Source: Agromyces seonyuensis
GTDB taxonomy: Bacteria > Actinomycetota > Actinomycetes > Actinomycetales > Microbacteriaceae
Reading direction: 5' to 3'
DNA length: 35,123 bases
NCBI RefSeq assembly: GCF_009789225.1
Contig: NZ_WSTA01000034.1
Span: 1-35,123, forward strand
In this document: one piece after another, positions 30,047 through 35,123 of the stretch
How positions within the stretch are numbered: the first letter of the stretch is position 1
How the letters are laid out: every line of letters begins with the position of its first letter
The notes under the pieces: generated by a model
The model's input: only the letters and a program-made list of their open reading frames with translations
The model's database searches: none
What the model was told of the DNA's origin: nothing
Position numbers and translations under genes: made by a program

Positions 30047-30604
30047 ATGGCACGTTGGGAGCGCGACGCCCCGGGACGGCTCGCGCGCGCCGCGCTCGAG
30101 CTCTTCGGCGAGCGCGGGTACGAGCAGACGACCGTCGCTGCCATCGCCGAGCGCGCCGGCGTGACGGAGCGCACCTTCTTCCGCCACTACGCCGACAAGC
30201 GCGAAGTGCTCTTCGACGGCTCCAACGCGCTGCAGCAGGTCGTGGTGGCGTCCGTCGCCGAGGCCCCGGCGTCGGCCGAACCCGCCGACCTCGTCGGCGC
30301 GGCCGTCGCCGCAGGCGGCGCACTGCTCGCCGAACGACGCGACTTCGCCCGGCAGCGCGCCGCCGTCATCGCCGCCGAGCCGGGTCTCCAGGAGCGCGAG
30401 CTGCTGAAGCTCGAACGCATGACGGCGGCCGTCGCCGAGGCGCTCCGCGCGCGCGGCATCGCGGACGTCGACGCCGAGCTCCTGGCACGGGCGGGCGTCG
30501 CGGCCTTCCACCTCGGCTTCGCCCGCTGGCTCGTCGAGGAGGGCGACGGGCTCGACGCCGGCATCCTCGCCGCGTACGCGCGGTTGCGCCGGCTCGTCGC
30601 CTGA
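30047..30604 (+). CDS. TetR-family transcriptional regulator
   Basis: A 185-residue repressor. The N-terminal HTH is RLARAALELFGERGYEQTTV then AAIAERAGVTERTFFRHYAD and KREVLF, a textbook TetR signature. The C-terminal ligand domain is helical (LLKLERMTAAVAEALRARGI; VAAFHLGFARWLVEEGDGLDAGILAAYARLRRL). The predicted ligand is unknown. Divergently oriented to the SDR gene with a shared operator, so it probably controls both itself and the SDR. Confidence 0.92.
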   Translation: MARWERDAPGRLARAALELFGERGYEQTTVAAIAERAGVTERTFFRHYADKREVLFDGSNALQQVVVASVAEAPASAEPADLVGAAVAAGGALLAERRDFARQRAAVIAAEPGLQERELLKLERMTAAVAEALRARGIADVDAELLARAGVAAFHLGFARWLVEEGDGLDAGILAAYARLRRLVA

Positions 30605-30628
30605 GCGACGCCGCCCGGACTCGGACTC

Positions 30629-30658
30629 GGGACCGGGACCGGGACCGGGACCGGGACC
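30629..30658 (+). repeat. Hexanucleotide tandem repeat (GGGACC)x5
   Basis: Five exact copies of GGGACC, preceded by two GGACTC copies and followed by GGGGTC, in the 126-bp gap between the TetR gene and the next VOC gene. Such arrays can change copy number by slippage; it lies upstream of the VOC gene's presumed promoter. Confidence 0.85.
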
Positions 30659-30730
30659 GGGGTCGAGGATGTCGGCGGGGCCGCGTAACGTTCGCCGCGG
30701 AGCATCCGCATCGACGCGAGGAGTCGTCCC

Positions 30731-31201
30731 ATGGCCGAAGTCGCACCCGTCCAGCCCTGCCTGTGGTTCGATCACCAGGCGAAGGAGGCGATGGAGTACT
30801 ACGTCGCCCTGTTCCCGAACTCGCGGATCCGCTCGATCACCCCGTACCCCGACGAGTCGCTCGACGAGCACTTCGAGGGCATGACCGAGCGGGTGCTGAA
30901 CGGCGAGTTCACCCTGAACGGCGTCGACTTCGTCTGCCTCGACGGCGGGCCGATGTTCCCGTTCACGGAAGCCGTCTCGTTCGTCGTGCACTGCGCCGAC
31001 CAGGCCGAGATCGACCGCTACTGGGCGGCGCTCTCCCACGTGCCCGAGGCCGAGCAGTGCGGCTGGTGCAAAGACCGCTTCGGCGTAAGCTGGCAGATCG
31101 TGCCCGCGAACATGGGCGAGCTCACCCGCACGCCCGCGCAGATCCAGGTGATGATGGGCCAGCACAAGATCGTCATCGCCGAACTCGAAGCCGCGGGCTG
31201 A
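30731..31201 (+). CDS. VOC-family protein, PhnB/3-demethylubiquinone type
   Basis: A 156-residue protein: PCLWFDHQAKEAMEYYVALFPNSRI, EFTLNGVDFVCLDGGPMFPFTEAVSF, CADQAEIDRYWAALS and CGWCKDRFGVSWQIVPANMGEL. This is the PhnB-like branch of the VOC superfamily, in which W-C-x-D-x-F-G-V-S-W-Q is diagnostic. Enzymatic role unknown despite the historic methyltransferase name. The start has a GAGGAG-type ribosome binding site 9 nt upstream. Confidence 0.9.
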   Translation: MAEVAPVQPCLWFDHQAKEAMEYYVALFPNSRIRSITPYPDESLDEHFEGMTERVLNGEFTLNGVDFVCLDGGPMFPFTEAVSFVVHCADQAEIDRYWAALSHVPEAEQCGWCKDRFGVSWQIVPANMGELTRTPAQIQVMMGQHKIVIAELEAAG

Positions 31202-31242
31202 GCAGCTGCCGCCCGGTTCCCCGAGGACCGGTACGCACCGGA

Positions 31243-31270
31243 TGTCACAACCGGCGCCGTCACCCGGTCT
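31243..31270 (+). promoter_or_regulatory. ECF41-type promoter before the hydrolase/sigJ operon
   Basis: TGTCACA (31243-31249), 16 nt, GGTCT (31266-31270); the downstream bases continue GAG, giving CGGTCTGAG as at 33439-33447. TGTCACA is exactly the ECF41 -35 sequence. About 48 nt before the hydrolase ATG. Confidence 0.7.
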
Positions 31271-31317
31271 GAGTTGTCGAGTCGTCGCGCCGCGGCGGCC
31301 GAACGAAGGGGGTTCCC

Positions 31318-32058
31318 ATGTCCGAACCGCAGCAGCCGACCGTCGTGCTCGTCCACGGCGCATTCGCCGAGTCCGCGAGCTGGAACGGCGTCATCCGCGC
31401 CCTGTACGCCGAGGGCGTCGTCTCGACGGCCGTCGCCAACCCGCTCCGCGGTCTCGCGGGCGACGCCGCCTACGTGCGCGACGTGATCGCGTCGATCGAG
31501 GGGCCCGTCGTGCTCGTCGGCCACTCCTACGGCGGGCTCGTCATCAGCGAGGCGTCGGCCGGGAACGACCGCGTCGCGGGCCTCGTCTACGTCTCGGCCT
31601 TCACGCCGTCGGCGGGCGAATCCGCCTTCTCGCTCTCGGCGAGCGAGCCCGGCTCCACCCTCGGCGACGCCATCGTGCCGCGCCCCCTCGCCGGCGGCGG
31701 CGTCGAGTTCGCCATCGACCGGGCGAAGTTCCGCGACCAGTTCGCCGCCGACGTCGACGTCCAGACCGCCGGGCTCATGGGCGCCACGCAGCGGCCCGTG
31801 ACCGAGGCCGCGCTCCGCGACCCGGTGCAGGCCGTCGCGCCCGGCTGGACCGATCGCCCGTCGTGGCACGTCTGGGGCGCCGAGGACCGCAACATCCCCG
31901 CCGCCGTGGCACGGGCGGGCGCCGAGCGCGCCGGTGCGCGTGCCGCCGTCGAGCTCGCGGGCGCCTCGCACGCCACCCCGGTCTCGCGTCCCGAGGAGGT
32001 CGCCGCGCTCATCTTGCAGGCGGTCCGAGCACTCGCCGACGAGCGCGTCGCCGCCTGA
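31318..32058 (+). CDS. Alpha/beta hydrolase (esterase-like)
   Basis: A 246-residue hydrolase: VLVHGAFAESASW (oxyanion strand), nucleophile elbow GHSYGGL with Ser70, acid in WGAEDRNIP and His in GASHATPV. The short, lid-poor form with V-H-G-A-F-A-x-S-x-S-W resembles the pyrethroid-hydrolase/salicylate-esterase-like group. Ribosome binding site AAGGGGG at normal spacing. It is the first gene behind the ECF41-type promoter and is followed directly by the second ECF41 gene, so it probably belongs to its regulon. Confidence 0.9.
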   Translation: MSEPQQPTVVLVHGAFAESASWNGVIRALYAEGVVSTAVANPLRGLAGDAAYVRDVIASIEGPVVLVGHSYGGLVISEASAGNDRVAGLVYVSAFTPSAGESAFSLSASEPGSTLGDAIVPRPLAGGGVEFAIDRAKFRDQFAADVDVQTAGLMGATQRPVTEAALRDPVQAVAPGWTDRPSWHVWGAEDRNIPAAVARAGAERAGARAAVELAGASHATPVSRPEEVAALILQAVRALADERVAA

Positions 32059-32148
32059 CCCATGGGCGGAACGAGCGGGCGGGCGGGGTCGACGGACGCT
32101 GCCCGCCCGGGCATCCTGGACCGGAACGGGACGGAGGCGGCAGTCGGG

Positions 32149-33027
32149 ATGGACGCGGACCTCGACGCAGCGCTCGCGGTGTTCACCGCCGTGCGCGGGC
32201 GGCTCTTCGGCATCGCCTACCGGATGCTCGGCAGCGCCTCCGAGGCGGAGGACCTCGTGCAGGACGCGTGGCTGCGCTGGCAGTCGACGGATCGGCGCGT
32301 CGTGCTCGATCCGCCGGCCTTCCTCGCCACGACTACGACGCGGCTCGCCATCAACGCGCTGCAATCGGCCCGCGTGCGCCGCGAGACCTACATCGGCCCG
32401 TGGCTGCCCGAGCCCGTCGACACGAGCGCCGATCCGACGCTCGGTGCCGAACGCACCGAAGCCCTCGGGTTCGCCGTGCTCTCGATGCTCGAACGGCTGA
32501 CGCCCACCGAGCGCGCCGCCTACGTGCTCCGCGAGGCCTTCGACTACGAGTACGCCCAGATCGCCGAGATCGTCGACTGCTCGCAGGCCGCCGCCCGGCA
32601 GCTCGTGAGCCGCGCCCGCAAGCACCTCGCCGGCGAGGCCCGCCGCGAGGTCGAGCCGGACGAGCAGCGGCGCCTGCTCACCGCGTTCGTCGCCGCCGCC
32701 CGAACGGGCGACCTCGCCCAGCTCGAGCGCCTCTTCGCCGAGGACGTCGTCTCGTACTCCGACGGGGGCGGCGCCGTTCGGGCATCCAAGTTCCCCGTGC
32801 GCAGCCGCGAGACGGTCGCGAAGTTCGTGCGCGCGTTCCACACCCACTTCTGGGAGGGCGTCGACGTCGAGGAACGCGAGGTCAACGGGCAGCCCGCGAT
32901 GCTGCTCTCGAAGGAGGGCGCGGTCTTCGCCGTGCTCGCGATCGTCGCGTCCGAACGGGGCATCGACCAGGTGCTGTGGCTGATGAACCCCGCGAAGCTC
33001 GGCGCCGTGGCCGGCCGTGCCGCGTGA
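32149..33027 (+). CDS. sigJ: Second ECF41 sigma factor with fused SnoaL-like domain
   Basis: A 292-residue paralogue of the factor at 6256-7170. Region 2 has YRMLGSASEAEDLVQDAWLR and region 4 has PTERAAYVLREAF and YAQIAEIVDCSQAAARQLVS. The ECF41 signatures are WLPEP (85-89), DGGGA (205-209, last residue changed from K) and NPAKL (280-284). The C-terminal NTF2-like domain is intact. An ATG at 32062 would add 29 residues with no match to the family; the ATG at 32149 matches the usual N-terminus, with GGAGG about 12 nt upstream. Encoded after the hydrolase and overlapped by the next small gene by 11 nt. Confidence 0.9.
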   Translation: MDADLDAALAVFTAVRGRLFGIAYRMLGSASEAEDLVQDAWLRWQSTDRRVVLDPPAFLATTTTRLAINALQSARVRRETYIGPWLPEPVDTSADPTLGAERTEALGFAVLSMLERLTPTERAAYVLREAFDYEYAQIAEIVDCSQAAARQLVSRARKHLAGEARREVEPDEQRRLLTAFVAAARTGDLAQLERLFAEDVVSYSDGGGAVRASKFPVRSRETVAKFVRAFHTHFWEGVDVEEREVNGQPAMLLSKEGAVFAVLAIVASERGIDQVLWLMNPAKLGAVAGRAA

Positions 33028-33388
33028 CGACATCGCCGGCGGACTGCGCGACGCGCTCGACGCCGGCGATGAACTCGCGCTCGCGGCACTGCTGCACCCG
33101 GACGTGCGGATGCTCGTCGACAGCGGCGATTCGGACGGCGTCGATGCGCGCGGCCGCGCCGCGGTCGCCCGCTTCCTGCTCGCACGGCGGGCACGACGGC
33201 GCGGGGACGTGCTCGAGCCCGTGCAGGTCAACGGCTGCCCCGGTCTCGCGGTGCGGCGCGGCGACGGGCTCGTGGTCGGCGTGCTCGCCGCCGATGTCGG
33301 CCCGGACGGCCGGATCGAAGCGGTGTGGCTCTCGACGTCCGCGCCGAAGCTCGCCCACTGGAATCGCGGGCGGTCCGGCGCGGACTGA
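33017..33388 (+). CDS. Small SnoaL/NTF2-fold-like protein
   Basis: A 123-residue ORF from a GTG that lies inside the last codons of the sigma gene. The sequence (GGLRDALDAGDELALAALLHPDVRMLVDSG...RAAVARFLLA...VQVNGCPGLAVRRGDGLVVGVLAADVGPDGRIEAVWL) has the order of an NTF2/SnoaL domain and resembles the C-terminal domain of the ECF41 factors, especially V-N-G-x-P-x-L and the final I-x-x-V-W-L. The start codon is uncertain. It may be a stand-alone relative of the sigma regulatory domain. Confidence 0.7.
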   Translation: MPRDDIAGGLRDALDAGDELALAALLHPDVRMLVDSGDSDGVDARGRAAVARFLLARRARRRGDVLEPVQVNGCPGLAVRRGDGLVVGVLAADVGPDGRIEAVWLSTSAPKLAHWNRGRSGAD

Positions 33389-33416
33389 CGGGTCGGCTCG
33401 CGGATCGGACGGCATC

Positions 33417-33444
33417 CGTCACAGATCGAGCCCCTGCCCGGTCT
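33417..33444 (+). promoter_or_regulatory. ECF41-type promoter before the reductase pair
   Basis: CGTCACA (33417-33423), 16 nt, GGTCT (33440-33444), again within CGGTCTGAG. Same spacing and sequence as at 31243-31270. About 53 nt before the ATG of the first reductase. Confidence 0.68.
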
Positions 33445-33496
33445 GAGCTTCCGACGGCGGCGGGAGCGGCCTGCCGTCCGGACGGAAGGAAGCATC

Positions 33497-34258
33497 ATGA
33501 AGATCGTCGTCATCGGCGGCACCGGCCTCATCGGCTCGAAGGTCGTCTCCCTCCTGGCGGAGCACGGCCACGAGGCCGTCGCGGCCTCCCCGAACACGGG
33601 CGTCAACACCCTCACCGGCGAAGGCGTCGCCGAGGCGCTCAACGGCGCCGACGTCGTCGTCGACGTCTCGAACTCCCCCTCGTTCGCCGACGCGGACGTG
33701 CTCGACTTCTTCACCCGCTCGACGGGCATCCTGCTCGACGCCGAGCGCGAGGCAGGCGTCGACCACCACGTTGCGCTGTCGATCGTGGGCGCCGATCGGC
33801 TCCCGGGCAGCGGCTACTTGCGCGCCAAGGTCGCCCAGGAGGCGCTCATCACCGCATCGGGGCAGCCGTACACGATCCTGCGCGCCACCCAGTTCTACGA
33901 GTTCCTCCCCCGCATCGCCGACTCGGCGACCGTCGACGGCACCGTGCACCTGCCCGTCGGGCTCATGCAGCCGATCGCCGCGGCCGAGGTCTCCGCGGCC
34001 GTCGCGAAGGCCGCCGTCGCCGAGGCGCTGAACGGCGTCGCCGAGATCGGCGGGCCCGAGCGCCTGCCGATGTCCGAGTACGTCGAGCGCGCCCTCCGGG
34101 CGACCGGCGACGAGCGCACCGTCGTCGGCGACCCCGCCGCACAGTACTTCGGCACGCTGCTCGAGGGCGACGAGCTCACGACGACGCATCCCGACGCGAC
34201 GATCTCGGCGACCACCTACGAGGCCTGGTCGGCCGCGCAGCCGGCCGCCGCGAAGTAA
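33497..34258 (+). CDS. NAD(P)-binding SDR/NmrA-like reductase, first of a tandem pair
   Basis: A 253-residue protein. N-terminal GGTGLIGSKVV binds the dinucleotide. The catalytic Tyr-x-x-x-Lys appears as YLRAKVAQEAL, followed by PYTILRATQFYEF and the substrate-side LPVGLMQPIAAAEVSAAVAKAAV. The ribosome binding site is GGAAGGAAG. Oxidoreductases of this NmrA/epimerase type are a standard partner class of ECF41 factors. Its paralogue follows 11 bp downstream. Confidence 0.9.
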   Translation: MKIVVIGGTGLIGSKVVSLLAEHGHEAVAASPNTGVNTLTGEGVAEALNGADVVVDVSNSPSFADADVLDFFTRSTGILLDAEREAGVDHHVALSIVGADRLPGSGYLRAKVAQEALITASGQPYTILRATQFYEFLPRIADSATVDGTVHLPVGLMQPIAAAEVSAAVAKAAVAEALNGVAEIGGPERLPMSEYVERALRATGDERTVVGDPAAQYFGTLLEGDELTTTHPDATISATTYEAWSAAQPAAAK

Positions 34259-34269
34259 GGGGCGACGCC

Positions 34270-35061
34270 ATGCGCATCGCGGTGATCGGCGGGACGGGCC
34301 TCATCGGCACCCGCATCGCGGCCCGGCTCCAGGCGGCCGGGCACGACGTCGTGGTCGCCTCGCGCGCGAGCGGCGTCGACTCGTACTCCGGCACGGGGCT
34401 CGCCGAGGCGCTCGCCGGGGCGGAGGCCCTCATCGACGTGTCGAACTCGGGCTACCTCGACGAGCGCGAGGCGATGGAGTTCTTCTCCGGCTCGACGCAG
34501 AACCTGATCGCGTACGGCGCCGCGGCGGGCGTCGGCCACCACGTCGCCCTCTCGGTCGTCGGCACCGACCGGCTCGCGCGGGGCGAGGGCGGCTACTTCG
34601 CCGCGAAGGAGGCCCAGGAGCGGCTCATCCGGAACTCGGGCCGGCCGTACACGATCGTGCACGCGACCCAGTTCTTCGAGTTCATCCAGGCGATCGCCGA
34701 CTCCGCCTCGATCCGGCACGTCGTGCGGCTCTCGAACGCGTTCATCCAGCCGATGGCCGCGGACGACGTCGCCGACGCGACGATCGGCGCGGCCCTCGCC
34801 GGTCCGGTGGACGGCATGGTCGAGTTCGGCGGTCCGGAGCGCTTCCGCCTCCACGAGATCGTGCAGCGGGGCCTGCGGATCCGTCAGGATCCCCGCGAGG
34901 TGCTCGCCGACCCGCTCGCCGAGTACTTCGGGACGCGACTGGAGGAGGAGGACCTGCTCCCCGGACCGGACGCGTCGCTCGCGCCGACCCGGTTCGCCGA
35001 CTGGCTCGCCGCGGGCGGGCGCATCAACGCGGCGGCCGTGCCGCTCGGTCTCCGCGGCTGA
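34270..35061 (+). CDS. NAD(P)-binding SDR/NmrA-like reductase, second of a tandem pair
   Basis: A 263-residue paralogue of the preceding gene: GGTGLIGTRIA, YFAAKEAQERL, PYTIVHATQFFEFIQAIADSASI and FIQPMAADDVADATIGAAL, with the same block order. The C-terminal region is longer (LADPLAEYFGTRLEEEDLLPG...). The two share the A-x-x-Y-F-G-T-x-L-E-x-x-x-L segment, indicating tandem duplication. Probably read from the ECF41-type promoter before the first copy. Confidence 0.9.
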   Translation: MRIAVIGGTGLIGTRIAARLQAAGHDVVVASRASGVDSYSGTGLAEALAGAEALIDVSNSGYLDEREAMEFFSGSTQNLIAYGAAAGVGHHVALSVVGTDRLARGEGGYFAAKEAQERLIRNSGRPYTIVHATQFFEFIQAIADSASIRHVVRLSNAFIQPMAADDVADATIGAALAGPVDGMVEFGGPERFRLHEIVQRGLRIRQDPREVLADPLAEYFGTRLEEEDLLPGPDASLAPTRFADWLAAGGRINAAAVPLGLRG

Positions 35062-35089
35062 GCGCACCGCGCGCACGCAGCGGCGCGGA

Positions 35090-35120
35090 GCGCGGCGACC
35101 GGTTCACCCGGCCGCCGCGC
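35090..35120 (+). terminator. Hairpin terminator after the reductase pair
   Basis: GCGCGGCG-A-CCGG, loop TTCAC, CCGG-C-CGCCGCGC: a 12-bp stem with one mismatch starting 29 bp after the last stop. The window ends 3 bp later, so any tail sequence is not seen. Confidence 0.6.
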
Positions 35121-35123
35121 CCG

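Noticed and set aside
32062..32148. N-terminal 29-residue extension of the second ECF41 factor
   Set aside because: Gly/Ala/Arg-rich with no match to the family; the ATG at 32149 gives the usual start. Kept only as an alternative.

Overview
The window reads as chromosomal DNA of a high-GC actinobacterium, most likely a member of the Microbacteriaceae or a close relative. The G/C-dominated third codon positions, the DUF222/HNH endonuclease, the deazaflavin-type nitroreductase, the ECF41 sigma factors and a repeated leaderless promoter pattern support this; the genus cannot be read from the sequence. No rRNA, tRNA, CRISPR array or prophage is visible.

Layout. Positions 1-15.6 kb are a mixed block of mostly single genes: a cut-off 7TM-type sensor kinase, a membrane protein, DUF1697, an SGNH lipoprotein, a minimal zincin, an HNH endonuclease, an ASCH protein, a carboxymuconolactone decarboxylase (CMD)/ECF41 sigma operon, a phosphotransferase, a nitroreductase, a beta-propeller lipoprotein, a LuxR-type regulator, two membrane proteins, an alpha/beta hydrolase and a VOC protein. 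Positions 16.0-18.55 kb are an acquired-looking patch: fragments of three different transposase families (IS481, IS256, IS5), two tiny overlapping ORFs, then a MerR regulator translationally coupled to an aldo/keto reductase. Positions 19.1-21.6 kb are a PadR/DUF1048/ABC-2 exporter operon behind an array of repeated operator half-sites, closed by a strong hairpin. Positions 21.7-27.9 kb hold a phosphopantetheinyl transferase facing a two-gene operon made of a 1310-residue Pls/PosA-type synthetase (adenylation, carrier, six membrane segments, three tandem C-terminal domains) and an M1 aminopeptidase whose start overlaps the synthetase stop. Positions 28-31.2 kb hold VOC proteins, a resolvase-like protein and a divergent SDR/TetR pair with a clear operator. 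Positions 31.2-35.1 kb form a second ECF41 sigma locus with an alpha/beta hydrolase, a small SnoaL-like ORF and two tandem NAD(P)-binding reductases.

Two systems stand out. First, the Pls-like synthetase: its ten adenylation pocket residues read D-A-E-S-I-G-T-V-V-K, one residue away from the lysine code as I remember it, so the best prediction is an epsilon-poly-L-lysine (or similar cationic homopolymer) pathway with its own carrier-activating enzyme and peptidase. Second, two ECF41 sigma factors share one promoter type: [CT]GTCAC[AG]-N16-[GT]GTCT occurs upstream of the CMD gene, of the hydrolase/sigma operon and of the reductase pair, which together form a plausible small regulon.
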